Origin: Leptodactylus fallax
Lineage: Eukaryota; Chordata; Amphibia; Anura; Leptodactylidae
Reading direction: 5' to 3'
Assembly (NCBI GenBank): GCA_947044405.1
Contig: CAMRHE010000156.1
Coordinates: forward strand, 1,717,001-1,781,000
Length of the DNA: 64,000 nt
The translations under genes and the position numbers were made by a program. Positions 12,831 through 24,620 of the stretch are shown in pieces. The notes under the pieces are model-generated. The model had not been told where the DNA came from and did not search any database. It was given only the letters and a program-made list of their open reading frames with translations. The first letter of the stretch is position 1. Each line of letters begins with the position of its first letter.

Positions 12831-13439
12831 GGAGATAGTTTATGGTCTATGTTTCATCTGACTGCATCATACAGAGCACATGTCTGAAAAGCAATAGGAA
12901 TTCAAGCAAAAACACAGGCAAATTAGTGATAGAAATCAATAGGAGTGAGGGCATGTCTGCTGCTGCTGTTTGAGTTTGAGAGTGACTGTTGCATTCCTGG
13001 CTGCTCTAATATAGAATTACAGACAGGACAGTTAACCCTTGCAAATAATCTTATTTTGCCTTTTGTTCTATAGAGCGGTTTCATATGTATGTCTTTAAAC
13101 TTACTTTTTACTTACAAAACAATCCTGTTAGTGAAAAGTCCTTTGTTAAGGGCTTTTTGGGCAACAGTTTAAATTTTCATTAAATAGCGCTGATTTCACC
13201 TGCACAGATCTGAAAAAAAAAACTTAAAAGTTATTTAAGCAGTTTCTTGTTCACCCAGTGTACAGTCTAGCGTGCGCTAATTTGAAAAAAACTTAATTAT
13301 TTTATTTATTTATTATTTATTTTCTACACAGCTCACCAAGTACACAGTGTGATAGAGTGTTATTAATCTGAAAAAAATATTAAAATAATTTATTAAGCAT
13401 TAAGCATTTTTTTGGTGTGCATATATGCAGTGTTATAAC
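12831..13439. other. No recognisable feature
   Basis: Single-copy-looking AT-rich sequence with no gene signature. Confidence 0.45.
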
Positions 13440-13760
13440 TAGAGATGGGCAAATCTGTTCATAACTAGCCATGTTTGTCCTGAATATTCCAAATTGTTCG
13501 GTTTTTAATGAAACTGAACACATGGCCATTCGCTTTAGACAAACAAAAATGGCTGCGCTACAAGAGAATGGCCTCTGCCATGTGTTTGACCAGGTAATAC
13601 AGAGCAGACAAAGTCACGTATGCATTGACTCACACATCACATAATCTGACAGCCTCTCAACCAAAAGACAGCGGTAGGTGGACCTTACAGTGCTGATCAT
13701 ATGGTATATAAAAAGCTTTTGCAATCGTTTTCAGTTGCTGTAAATGGTGGACAGGCAAAC
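13440..13760. repeat. Paralogous copy of the 11660-12830 flanks without the LTR
   Basis: The blocks CCTGAATATTCCAAATTGTT, TTTTTAATGAAAC, TAATACAGAGCAGAC, CTGACAGCCTCTCA and TTACAGTGCTGAT occur here in the same order as on either side of the solo LTR at 11780-12669. This copy preserves the unoccupied insertion site. Its left end resembles a miniature-element end (CTAGAGATGGGCAAA). Confidence 0.75.
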
Positions 13761-13919
13761 ACATCTGTGTTCTATCTCACTGCATCTCAAAGCTATTGGG
13801 TAGGCTATAGGCAGCACAAGTCAGAAAACTGAACAATAGTTGTAGGACTTAGAGAATCAAACAATGATTATACACATACAGATTAGTAGTGCTAGAATAG
13901 AATTGAATAGACAGAAGTA

Positions 13920-15292
13920 CAGTGGGGAAAAAAGTATTTAGTCAGCCACCAATTGTGCAAGTTCTCCCACTTAAAAAGATGAGAGAGAACTGTAATTGAC
14001 TTCATAGGTAGACCTCAATTATGAGAGACAAATGAGAAAACATATCTAGAAAATCACATTGTCTGATTTTTTAAAGAATTTATTTGCAAATTATGGCAAA
14101 AAATAAGTATTTGGTCAATAACAAAAGTTCATCTCTATACTTTGTTATATATCCTTTGTTGGCAATGACAGAGGTCAAACGTTTTCTGTAAGTCTTCACA
14201 AGGCTTCATGCTGAAAGACCCAGCCACGTTTCATCTTCAATGCCCTTGCTGATGGAAGGAGGTTTGCACTCAAAATCTCACGATACATGGCCCATTCATT
14301 CTTTCATGTACACAGATCAGTCGTCCTGGTCCCTTTGCAGAGAAACAGCCCCAAAGCATGATGTTGCCACCCCCATGCTTCACAGTAGGTATGGTGTTCT
14401 TTGGATGCAACTCAGCATTCACTCTCCTCCAAACACGACGAGTTGTGTTTCTACCAAACAGTTCTACTTTGGTTTCATCTGACCATATGACATTCTCCCA
14501 ATACTTTTCTGGAACATCCAAATGCTCTCTAGCAAACTTCAGACAGGCCCGGATATGTACTGGCTTAAGCAGGGGGACACGTCTGGCACTGCAGGATCTG
14601 AGTCCCTGGCGGCGTAGTGTGTTACTGACGGTAGCCTTTGTTACGTTAGTCCCAGCTTTCTGCAGGTCATTCACTAGGTCCCCCTGTGTGGTTCTGGGAT
14701 TTTTGCCCACCGTTCTTGTGATCATTTTGACCCCACAGGGTGAGCTCTTGCGTGGAGCCCCTGATCGAGGGAGATTATCAGTGGTCTTGTATGTCTTCCA
14801 TTTTCTAATTGTTGCTCCCACAGTTGATTTCTTCACACCAAGCTGCTTGCCTATTGCAAATTCAGTCTTCCCAACCTGGTGCAGATCTACAATTTTGTTT
14901 CTGGTGTCCTTCCACAGGTCTTTGGTCTTCACCATAGTGGAGTTTTGAGTGTGACTATTTAAGGTTGTGTCTTTTATACTGATAATTTCAAACAGGTGCC
15001 ATTACTACAGGTAATGAGTGGAGGACAGAGGAGCCTCTTAAAGAAGAAGTTACAGGTCTGTGAGAGCCAGAAATCTTGCATGTTTGTAGATGACCAAATA
15101 CTTATTTTCCACCATAATTTGCAAATAAATTCTTAAAAAAATCTGACAATGTGATTTTCTAGATATGTTTTCTCATTTTGTCTCTCATAGTTGAGGTCTA
15201 CCTATGATGTCAATGACAGGCCTCTCTCATCTTATTAAGTGGGAGAACTTGCACAATTGGTGGCTGACTAAATACTTTTTTTTTCCTCACTG
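13920..15292 (-). mobile_element. Tc1-like transposon copy C (family 1), internally deleted
   Basis: The ends are CAGTGGGGAAAAAAG on the left and a CTCACTG terminus on the right, flanked by TA (13918-13919 and 15293-15294). It is 1373 bp against about 1595 bp for the copy at 40066. The missing part is a block of the transposase 3' half. Confidence 0.94.
14270..14935 (-). pseudogene. Tc1-like transposase (family 1, copy C), C-terminal deletion
   Basis: A 221-codon frame starts at the usual [10 protein letters not shown] and runs through both helix-turn-helix regions, the first catalytic Asp (WSDETK) and the [15 protein letters not shown] block. The frame then shifts at about 14290. An internal deletion joins the GWVFQH region (near 14215) directly to the C-terminal NLVKTYRKR region, removing the second Asp and the Glu of the DD34E triad. 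It could retain DNA binding but not catalysis. Confidence 0.92.
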
Positions 15293-15580
15293 TACAAAGT
15301 CTGTTTGTAGACTCTTGCCATGGAGATACATAGGTTTGTACAAGAGTTGTAGACAAAAATAGTAGTACACTTTTAATAATTTTTCATTTAAGATGTATTG
15401 GGACACTTAATAGATTCGTACTGTAACTTTTAATCTGTGGTTGTTCTTTATCACCAAAAGATAGCAGATTACCATAAAATGGCAGTAATCAAAAAATAAA
15501 TAATTGTATTAATAAGGCTCCATTCAGATCACGTATATTTTATATCTGTTTAACGAATGCAAAAAATGTATGACCATCCA

Positions 15581-15895
15581 CAGAGGCGAAACTAGCAAAG
15601 ACTGGGCCCCATAGCAAATTTTTGACTTGAGACCTTCTCAACGCATAGCGCCCCCTTTCCTGGCCCCCACAAAGTATAAAACCTCATTTACACACACTAT
15701 AATGTCCCACACAGTATAATGTCTCATAGCAGTCTCTCCTTACAGTATAATGTCCCATAGCATCCTCTCCACACAGTATAATATCCCATAGCGGCTCCTC
15801 CACACAGTATATTGTTCCATAGTGGCTCCTCCACACAGTATAATGTCCCGTAGCGGCCCTAACTAACATAGCCTCCTAACTATATGGATCTGACA
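15581..15895 (+). mobile_element. hAT-like fragment with diverged 31-bp-type repeats
   Basis: It begins CAGAGGCGAAACTAG, a diverged form of the CAGGGGCGTAACTA terminus seen at 20110. Inside are about six units of the type CACACAGTATAATGTCCCATAG, the reverse complement of the ATAATACTGTGTG minisatellite. The right end is not visible. Confidence 0.6.
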
Positions 15896-16500
15896 GCGGC
15901 TGCCAACTAAAGATAATTGGTGAAAAGTACAGTCTACATTCTACTCCATCTAACATTACATCTTCTGAGGTACATGCAATCATTCTTCTTCTGTAGGAAA
16001 CAAATGTCTTTATTTGCTTTTTATCTGTGTCCCTGCCAAACTGACAGAGAATTTCATATTCAGTGTATGGATGAAAATAAAATTATATGAAAACACATGT
16101 GTGCTGGAGGATACTGGCAGAAGGACTGAACACTGCGGATCTCTACCCATAGAACATATGTATTACTATTCAGTGTTGTTTTTTTAATTTTAATGTCTTG
16201 TACAAAATGCACTGCATGATTCTGTGAAAGAGCAATTTACTAAATTGTTTCCTTATGAGTACAATACAAACACATTGGAACTGCTGACAAGGCAAAAACG
16301 CCTAGCAACAGTTGAGATCAACATATCATTTGGGACTGAGGAAAGCACACGCTAGTTTTTTCTTTTTCTTTTCTTTCAGACTGGATCATTTTTGAATTGT
16401 AAATGTTTAACCTATTAATAGAAGTTTGCATCATTGGTATTAATAAATCTAATAAACACAGTCAGAATGTTGCTGGATATAATTAATAAACAGCAATGGT
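15896..16500. other. No recognisable feature
   Basis: AT-rich sequence with no coding frame or repeat that I can identify. Confidence 0.45.
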
Positions 16501-18180
16501 CACTTAAAGGGGTTGTCCAGCCTATTAACCCCTTAAGGATGTGTCCTATTTTGGCATTCAGGATGCTCTGTATTATTTTGCTTTCTTCATACTCATCTTA
16601 AGAGAACCATGACTATTTCATTTTTTTTCACAGACATAGCAAAATGCCAGTTTGTTTTCATTGAGACAAGTTGTATTTTTTTGATGGAACATTTTGAGTT
16701 ACATATAAGCTATACTTGTTTGGGAGGGAATAAAAAATAAATGGTAAATCTGCAATTTTTTAGGGGATTTAGTTTTTACTGTCTTCACCATGCAATAGAA
16801 ATGGAATTATCGAAAACTGCAATTTTTTATATATCCCTTTTTTTATTTATTTTTTAAGTGCTTACCTTGCAGGTTAACCCCTTTGTGCCACAGACATTTT
16901 TAATTTTTGATTTTTGCTCCCCACCTTCCAAAAGCCAGAATTTTCTAATTTTGTCGTTATTGGGTTACCAATTAATATTCCGCATGCATGATGTACAAGG
17001 AAGCTGAAAAAAATTCAAAATGGGGTGGAATTGCAAAAAATGCATTCATGTCATTTTCTTATGAGTGGTTTTTTATGTCCTTCACTGTGCGGGCAAAAAT
17101 GCATGTTATCTATATTCTGAGGGTCGGTACGATTATGGTAATACTAAATTTATTTTCTTATGTTTTAACACCTTAACAAAAATCCAAAACTTGAGAAAAT
17201 ATAAATAAATTATTTGAATCACCATATTCTGACACCAGTAACTTTAAATGTAATCTTTTTTTAAAAAAAAAAAATAAATAAATAATATTTTTAATTATTT
17301 TTCTAGACCCCTAAGGAAATTTGAACCCTAGGGAGTTTGATCTCCAGTATAATATAGTCCAATACAACTGTATTGCAGTATATTCTAAAGTCCATTCACT
17401 TCTATTACAGGCTATACATGGCTGTTATGGAGACAGATCGCTGCACCTGGATACCTTAATCGGGGTACAAGGATCATCTTCAGCATGGTGGCGCACATTT
17501 GAGGAAACTGATTGCAGGTATTACCGCTGGGTCTAGCGGCTTCAACTATCGGAGCTGAGCAGTGCCGTACTATTACGGCGGAGATCAGCAAGAGGTTAAA
17601 TAACATGATGTCTTTTTTAGGTTGGGTCATTGTGGATGCAGCGATACCGATTATTTGTAATTTTATATTTTACTGTATAACAAAATAAAACTATTTGTGA
17701 GGTGGTAAAAGGTAATTGTGATTTTTTTCATTTTCAATTATTAATATTAAAACTTTATTTTAAATTAGTCCCACTAGGGGCCTTGAACATGTGATTGTTA
17801 ATCGCTTGTATAATACGCTGCAATACACTTCTCCACAAAGCAGACTCATAGGCCAATGTCAGGCCTCTGTCTGCCAACGCAACCCCTTCGTACCCTACAA
17901 TTGTATCACAGGAAGCCAGGAGACCCTATACAACTACTAGCTTACATGATGTGCCCTCTATTGACCGCAGCATCTAAATTGTTAAACAGCTAACAGGATT
18001 AGAGTTATCAATCCCTGCCAGTTGCAGCACCTGACTACGTGTATCAGCCCAACTCCTGACGCTGATCGAGCTTGTACAGTGGTAGTGCCTGTACAATGTC
18101 CATGACATATATCCGTCATGGAACACTCACTTATAGCAGATATATACATCATGGAGCATTAAAGGGTTAATATTGATGAT
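16501..18180. repeat. Dispersed AT-rich repeat block with TTAACCCCTT boundaries
   Basis: Stretches such as AAAGGGGTTGTCCAGCC, TTAACCCCTTAAGGA and TTAACCCCTTTGTGCC recur near 29861, 39560, 49380-50050 and 54240. They look like remnants of non-coding interspersed elements typical of frog intergenic DNA. No protein is encoded, and boundaries between individual elements were not resolved. Confidence 0.45.
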
Positions 18181-19577
18181 CTATCCTTAAGATAGGAGAT
18201 CAGTATCAGATTGTTTTGGGGTCTGAAGCTTGTCACTCCAGCCATTTAGCTGATCACCCTTGGGAGCTGAGCTGCATTAATGGCAATGAACTGAAGTGCA
18301 GTTAATAGTTGTATAATAATGCATATACTAATGGTAGCATATCATAGTAAAAAAGGCCACACTTACCCAATACCAGATGAAACATGGCTTCATAAATTCA
18401 AATATATTATAAGTAACAGGTAGAGAGTGCTTTGTGTTCTGTTCGCTTTTTCTTATCTTTACTACTGGGAGTGTGAGATGAATCCACAATTCAAAGCTGT
18501 GGTAAATCTAAGACAGACATTCACATAAAACAAAAAACATTGTGTATTATGTTTTCAATTGAAAGCAATGGGAAGTAAGAGTTAATGTACACCGAGTTGT
18601 AAGTCATAATGCGGTATACTTAATTTTGCAGACTGATTACTCTTACATTATCGAACTATACATGCTGAAGATTAAACATACCTCCTTTTAATTTCATTTT
18701 AAGGCTTTTGTTGGCCAGACAAGCCGTGCACGATGATTGTAATGTAGAAGATCTTGCCAGAGGTGCTTATATTTCCCTCCCATAGAGATGATCACTCTTC
18801 TATAAATGATAGAAGGTATTATTGTGGTTTAGAAATGTATAGGCAAAGTGGTGCCATGAAAACAAAGTTTACATAATGGATTGCAGTTTGCAGCATGCAA
18901 AGGCAGATTACAAAAGAACTTGGTGGAAGTAAGAATTTTTGTTGAACTGAAACCAGAGACTTGTGCTCCTTGTTTTTTTGTTTCAAACTGCATACATTCT
19001 GTTTCATCAGACAGTTGTCTTGTGGTTTTTCTGCAGTACATCACCACAAATTATGTATGTTTCATGACATGCTATTATCATTTTTGAGATGCTAACTAAT
19101 ACAAGCAATGGGGACACATATGTATCACAGTTTTGTATTTGAAAAGCAATATCTTACCTTGTGGGTTACATTAATTTAGACTACACCCAAAAACAAAAAT
19201 AAACTCTGGGCACTAAGATAAATAATTATGAAACTATAACTGTGAAAGTAAATTCATCCATTCAAAAAAAACAACATCTTAAAAATAAGACATAATAATA
19301 ATTTTAAAATCAAAATAAATGATTAAGAGAAAAGTCTTAGACTAAGTTTACATAACTGTCTTTATAGTCTACTGCTCTCATCCATTTTAGGATGAGAGCA
19401 ATGGACTTAAACTGCTCATTGAGCGCTGTGTACACAGTGATTGGGAAGGCAGGGATGGTAATAAACCGTCCCTGCCTTCTCTAGGGGAACTCCAGCTGTA
19501 GTTACAGCCGGCTCCCCATTTCAGCAGCTGCACGATTGCAGCTGCACAACATGCAGCTACTGAAAACTGCAAGGACG
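18181..19577. other. Mostly single-copy-looking sequence, no gene seen
   Basis: There are no frames with recognisable domains and no element ends. A short imperfect inverted repeat (GGCAGGGA...TCCCTGCC) occurs near 19447-19475. Confidence 0.45.
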
Positions 19578-20109
19578 AACAGTCTCTAATTTTAAGGGTA
19601 GGTTTATTTTAACAGTGAGAGATAGAATATCAAAAATAAAATCCAGAAAATCACATTGTATAAATTTGATAAATTTATTTGCATTTTGCAGAGAGAAATA
19701 AGTATTTGATCCCTCTGGCAAAGAAGACTTAATACTTGGTGGCAAAACCCTTGTTGGCAAGCACAGCAGTCAGATGTTTTTTTGTAGCTGATGATGAGGT
19801 TTGCGCACATGTCAGGAGGAATTTTGGTCCACTCCTCTTTGCAGATCATCTCTAAATAATTAAGATTTTGAGGCTGTTGTTTGGCAACTCGAAGCTTCAG
19901 CTCCCTCCATAAATTTTCTATGGGATTAAGGTCTGGAGACTGGCTAGGCCACTCCATGACCTTAATGTGCTTCTGTTTGAGCCACTCCTTTGCTGCCTTG
20001 TATGTTGTGGGTCATTATCCTGCTGGAAGACCCAGCCACGACCCATTTTTAATGTCCTGGCGGAGGGAAGGAGGCTGTCATTCAGGATTTTACTGTACAT
20101 GGTTCCATC

Positions 20110-20993
20110 CAGGGGCGTAACTACCGGGGTAGCAGCGGTAGCGGCTGCCACAGGGCCCGGGACATTACGGGGCCCCGCGGGCCCCCGATGCTTTTTTTTT
20201 TTTAATAGGCTCCAGCAGGTAACGGGCCCTATATACTTATTGATCCCCGGGGTCCTGCTCACGGCCGTCTGCGCTTCCCATTCTGCGGAGGCGGCTGTGA
20301 GTAGTAGGGGGGATTGGTAGGTAAGGCTGCGGGCCGAGACCCTCAATCACTTTTCAGACCCCAGAGTATAATAATCGGGGGCCCAGTGGAGGTGAGGGAA
20401 CATAAAAAACTATGTACTTACCTCTCCTACACTTCTCCAGGCTTCGGGCCTGTTTGGTGACGACCCAGACGTCAGCCGATGTCATTTTGCGTCGCGACAC
20501 CGGCCCGCACCACGTGACGCCGGCCTGGTCCAACATTGAAGAAGGCCGAAGTAGCAGGGAGTTCACCGACGCAAGGAACAGGTAAGTAGCATTGTTTTTC
20601 TTTATGTTTCTATCCTCCCCTGGGTCTCCGATCATTATACTCTGGGGTCTGAAAAGACCCCAGAGTATAATAATTGTTCATGGGTGGTCCACAATGGGGC
20701 ATAATACTATGTGAAGGGGCCACTATGGGACATAATACTGTGTGCAGGGGCCACTATGGGGCATAATACTATGTGCCGGGGCCACTGTGGGGCATAATAC
20801 TGTATGCAGGGGCCACTATGGGACATAATACTGTGTGCAGGGGTCACTATGGGGCATAATACTGTGTGCAGGGGCCACTATGCTGCATAATACTGTGTGC
20901 AGAGGCCACGATGGGACATACTACCGTGTACAGGGGCCACTATGGGACATAATACTATGTGCAAGGGCCACTATGGGGCATAATACTGTCTCA
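20110..20993 (+). mobile_element. hAT-like non-autonomous element, left end intact, right end lost
   Basis: It begins CAGGGGCGTAACTACC, a terminus of the CAGGG type used by hAT elements. It is followed by a GC-rich block, the AACATAAAAAAC...TTTTTCTTTATGTT inverted module (about 20398-20610) and a 31-bp minisatellite (20690-20990). The expected right terminus TAGTTACGCCCCTG is missing, and Tc1 coding sequence resumes with a gap. Insertion was therefore followed by, or coupled to, a deletion. Confidence 0.75.
20690..20990. repeat. 31-bp minisatellite
   Basis: About nine or ten units of the type CATAATACTGTGTGCAGGGG / CCACTATGGGA, with few substitutions between units. The same unit recurs at six other places in the window. 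Confidence 0.85.
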
Positions 20994-21805
20994 TCTGACC
21001 ACAGCATCTTCTCCCATTCACTCGCAGAATCATCCAGGTGTTCATTGGAAAACTTCAGACAGGCCTGCAAATGGGTCTTCTTGAGCAGGGGGACCTTGCG
21101 GGAACTGCAGGATTTTAATCCATTACAGCGTAATGTGTTACCAATGGTTTTCTTGGTGATTGTGGTCCCAGCTGTCTTGAGATCATTAACAAGTTCCCCC
21201 CGTGTAGTTTTAGGCTGATCTCTCACCTTCCTCATGATCAAGAATACCCCACGAGGTGAGATTTTGCATGGAGCCCCAGATCGATGTCTATTGACAATCA
21301 TTTTGTATTTTTTCCATTTTCTTACTATTGCACCAACAGTTACCTCCTTCTCAACGAGCGTCTTACTTATGGTTTTGTAGCCCATTCCAGCCTTGTGCAG
21401 GTCTATGATATTGTCCCTGACATCCTTAGAAAGCTCTTTGGTCTTGCCCATGTTGTAGAGGTTAGAGTCTGACTGATTAATTGAGTCTGTGGACAGGAGT
21501 CTTTTATACAGGTGACAATTTAATAGAGCTGTCTTTAATGCAGGTAACAAGTTGATTAGGAGCGTCTAACTGGTCTGTAGGAGCCAGAACTCGTAATGGT
21601 TGGTAGGGGATCAAATACTTATTTCTCTCTGCAAAATGCAAATAAATTTATAAAATTTATACAATGTGATTTTCTGGATTTTATTTTTGATATTCTCTCA
21701 CTGTTAAAATTAACCTACCCTTAAAATTATAGACTGTTCATGTCTTTGTCAGTGGGCAAACTTACAAAATCAGCAAGGGATCAAATACTTATTTCCTTCA
21801 CTGTA

Positions 21806-22183
21806 CATGTTTGCGGCATCTTGGTGCCTCAGGTTCCTATAAGGTATGTGTAGGCTTTCTGTTTGGTCAGAATCATGCCTTCAATATTGTTACTCTGATT
21901 TGTCATTCATTTATTATGTTTTCTGTAGGTTTTTATCCTCCTGCTTGTGCACACTAAACCCTTTATTATTCTAGATACTATGTTCAGCCACTGTTGGCAT
22001 ATATACTTACATGTAGTATTGTATTTGTATTGAGGGATTTCAGTGAATATATGCATTTGATTGATTATGGATAGAACAGATTTATACTAGTGCATGCCTG
22101 CAAATCGTCTGCATTTATTCACTGACATAGGTAATATCTTAATGTGTAGGAGTGCATCACACTTTGTAGTTTGATTTGATACT
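21806..22183. other. No recognisable feature
   Basis: No coding frame, element end or repeat match seen. Confidence 0.45.
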
Positions 22184-22185
22184 TA

Positions 22186-22831
22186 CCGTATATACTGGCG
22201 TATAAGACGACTTTTTAACCCCTTAAAATAATGGCTACAGTGGGGGGTCGTCTTATACGCCGGATATACGGGGGCCGCACTGTATGAGGTGTTTTTTTCC
22301 CCGTCAGCGCGTAGAGAGCCGCTTCCTGGGACCGCCGCGCATGCGCAGCAATCCGCCTCTCACAGTCATTAGAAGAGGCTTAGTACGCGCTGACGGTGCG
22401 GCGCGCTGTATGCTAATGCAGCCGCCCCGTCACAGCGGTCGGCGTCACAGAGCTGGGGGTCAAAGGCGGCACTTACAGAAGCATGTCGGATCTTCATTAA
22501 TATCACAGCATGGATGCGAGGGGAAAGCTGGTGGTGCAGTAACGCCAGATTCCCCTCGCATCCATGCTGTGATATTAATGAAGAGCTTAGCTTTACCGTA
22601 CATGTTTGAAACAACCTTATGTTTATAAGTGACAGTTTTGCTGCTATATACAGTACCTGCATGTCATATGCATTTGAATTAAAATTAACATGTTGAAATC
22701 AAAGCAGACTTTTTTTTCATTTGGGAGAGGGGTAGTCTTATACAGTGAGTATATACCAAATTCTATATTTTTAGGGCAGAAGTTGGGGGTCGTCTTATAC
22801 GCCCAGTCGTCTTATACGCCGGCATATACGG
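22186..22831. mobile_element. Non-autonomous DNA transposon with 26-bp inverted ends
   Basis: The left end (22186-22211, beginning CCGTATATACTGGCG) and the right end (22806-22831) are inverted copies with two or three mismatches. TA flanks both ends (22184-22185 and 22832-22833). The GTCGTCTTATACGC motif is repeated inside at both ends. Two internal hairpins are present: a 13-bp pair (22301-22313 with 22384-22396) and a 35-bp perfect pair (22491-22525 with 22550-22584). No transposase is encoded. The TA flanks suggest a Tc1/mariner-type mobiliser, but TA could also be part of the terminus. Confidence 0.75.
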
Positions 22832-22833
22832 TA

Positions 22834-23111
22834 CCTTGCTTCGGTTGGAATCTCACAGTAACATCTTCTTGCTATGCTGCTGACTCTCTAAGATGTTTTT
22901 TTCTTTGTGGCTGTTTCTTGTCTTTTCCTTCATTATTACTGATGTTTAACTTTTTGTATATTAATAAAATATGAATTGTATGATATATTCTTGTCCAGTG
23001 AGTTTTTTTTTTCTTGCTTTATTCTCACAATCTTCAAAAACATTTGTCTCTTTCACATGAGCTTTCAAGTTACTTCATTTTAGCCCTGCCTTTGTGAAAG
23101 AGTTTAAAACC
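22834..23111. other. No recognisable feature
   Basis: AT-rich, without a coding frame or repeat ends. Confidence 0.4.
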
Positions 23112-23345
23112 CTAAATGTTAACAGCCCAATCATGTAAGGAATCTAGCCATATCTCAACTACACCAACTACATTAATGTGTTCCTCCCGAAACAGGGCCT
23201 CAGGCTCCTCTGATTTTCCTGCTAGGCTGCTGGCATTTGTGAACATACACTTTAACTTGCCATCCAAGTTCGCAAACTCATTTCCGTAAATGTAAATTCT
23301 TGAAGTTTTATAGCTAGATTTGTCTATACCGTTTGGTTGTAACAC
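23112..23345 (-). pseudogene. CR1/L2-type LINE endonuclease N-terminus fragment
   Basis: The minus-strand frame contains LKCMFTNASSLAGKSEE...EALFREEHINVVGVVEIWLDSLHDWAVNI. This corresponds to the N-terminal apurinic-type endonuclease block (LxxxxTNARSLxNK...DIIGITETWLD..HDW) of CR1-clade LINE ORF2. The conserved metal-binding Glu of the ITETW motif lies in VEIW. The piece ends abruptly on its downstream side, and nothing of the RT follows. Confidence 0.75.
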
Positions 23346-23685
23346 ATAGATGTCCTATAAACTGTTCTAATCCACTACCATATTCCACTTCTCCACCCTT
23401 CCTACAGCCTGTCCCATCTCTGACCTATTTACCCCTATATCTGCCTGGCCCTCCTTTAGCAGGCCTCCTTTAATTCAGGTGCAAGTTATCTGTGGGAAAT
23501 AGCTCATACCCCAATGAAAAGTCAGCCCAGTACGCTCCTTCAGCAATCCAATCTCCATATCTAACCCACTAGCTGCTTGCTCAGTGAGGATGGTTGTGTG
23601 ATGGGCCCCCTCTTTACTGGCACTCTCCCCCATTTGAAGATCAGAAAATCCCTTTATTGGCCACAAAGAAGCCCCCCGGCCCCCC

Positions 23686-24010
23686 CCCCCCCCCCTGGCC
23701 TCCACACAGTATAATGTCCCCTTTACTGCCCCCCCCACAGTATAATGTCCCCTTTACTGGCCCCCACAGTATAATGACTCCTTTACTGGTTTAAACACAG
23801 TATACTGTCCTTTTTTGGCCCCCACATAGTATATTGTCCCTTTCAGACCCCAACAAAAAATATTACCCTTTTCTTTTTGCCCGCCATTAATTATATTGTC
23901 CCTTATTAGTCCCCCACACATAATATTGCCCTCTTCTTTTTGACCCCTCCCACAGTATATTATCCTTTTTAGTCTCCCACACATAATATTGGCCTCTTCT
24001 TTATGGCACT
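23686..24010. repeat. Diverged CACAGTATAATGTCCCCTTTACTGGC tandem repeats
   Basis: Around ten units of 27-31 bp related to the reverse complement of the 31-bp minisatellite, preceded by a poly-C run near 23677-23696. Units to the right are more diverged (TTATTAGTCCCCCACACATAATATTG). Confidence 0.65.
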
Positions 24011-24337
24011 CACACACTGATATGTTAGATAGGAATGAGTGAACTGATTTAGATCGAACCAGATTCAACCCTAATCTTCAAAAGTTTTGGGCTCAGCCTG
24101 AACATGAAAATGTTGGGGTTTGTCATCCACAAAACACTATTATACTCTGGGGTCTCCTCTGAAGGAAGAAGTGGAGGCCAGATTATACAAAAGCAGAGAT
24201 TTGTGAGTAAAATATGTGAAAATATAGGAGTGAATAATCCAATAGGCATGCTACCCCTCAGTTTATACCAGGAGGCAATGCCTGAGGCAACAGATCATGG
24301 CTCATGGCTGGTTCACCCGTGTACTAATGATATAATG
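24011..24337. other. No recognisable feature
   Basis: Contains a diverged GAATGAGTGAACTGATTTAGATCGAACC stretch that may be the end of a miniature element; otherwise unassigned. Confidence 0.4.
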
Positions 24338-24620
24338 GGCAGCATGGTGGCTCAGTGGTTAGCAATGTAGCCTTGCAGTGCTGGAGTGCTGGATTCAAAT
24401 TCTGCCAAGGACAAAATCTGCAAGCAGTTTGTTTGTTCTCTCTGTGCTTGAGTGGGTTTCCTCCGGGTACTCCGGTTTCCTCCCATACTCTAAAGATATA
24501 ATGATATGGAACGGAGATTGTGAGCCCTATATAGGACAGTGACTGTCAATGTCTGTAAAGCGCTGCGGAATATGATGGCGCTATATAAGTAAGCATAATA
24601 AATAAAAAATAAATAATAAT
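24338..24620 (+). repeat. tRNA-derived SINE, copy 1
   Basis: The head has an A-box-like TGGCTCAGTGGTT (24348-24360) and a B-box-like GGATTCAAATT (24391-24401). It is followed by a body with TTTCCTCCGGGTACTCCGG and GATTGTGAGCCCTATATAGG. The tail GCGCTATATAAGTAA leads into an AATAAATAAAAAATAA run. The same body occurs at 35906-36170. Pol III transcription from the internal boxes is expected of this class. Confidence 0.9.

Larger units (their letters stand above)
19735..21451 (-). pseudogene. Tc1-like transposase (family 2), split by hAT-like sequence
   Basis: The N-terminal half starts at 21449-21451 ([10 protein letters not shown]) and runs through the helix-turn-helix regions to the first catalytic Asp (WSDET) at about 20995. 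The C-terminal half has [13 protein letters not shown] just left of 20110, a frameshift, then [18 protein letters not shown] (catalytic Glu) and the C-terminus. Family 2 differs clearly from family 1 in sequence but shares DD34E architecture. About 190 bases of coding sequence between the halves are absent in addition to the insertion. Confidence 0.88.
19578..21803 (-). mobile_element. Tc1-like transposon (family 2), interrupted by a hAT-like sequence
   Basis: The right terminus reads inward CAGTGAAGGAAATAAGTATT and is flanked by TA (21804-21805). The left terminal repeat is truncated: its outermost roughly 60 bases are missing and it begins near 19578 in the ACAGTCT...AATTTTAAGGGTAGG block, which matches 21715-21740 inverted. 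The centre is replaced by 20110-20993. Confidence 0.88.

Noticed and set aside
14358..14948. 196-codon frame on the plus strand
   Set aside because: It is the antisense shadow of the Tc1 transposase at 14270-14935.
24338..24420. Possible tRNA gene (A and B boxes)
   Set aside because: The boxes belong to a SINE head repeated at 31139 and 35906. No cloverleaf with a sensible anticodon arm was seen.
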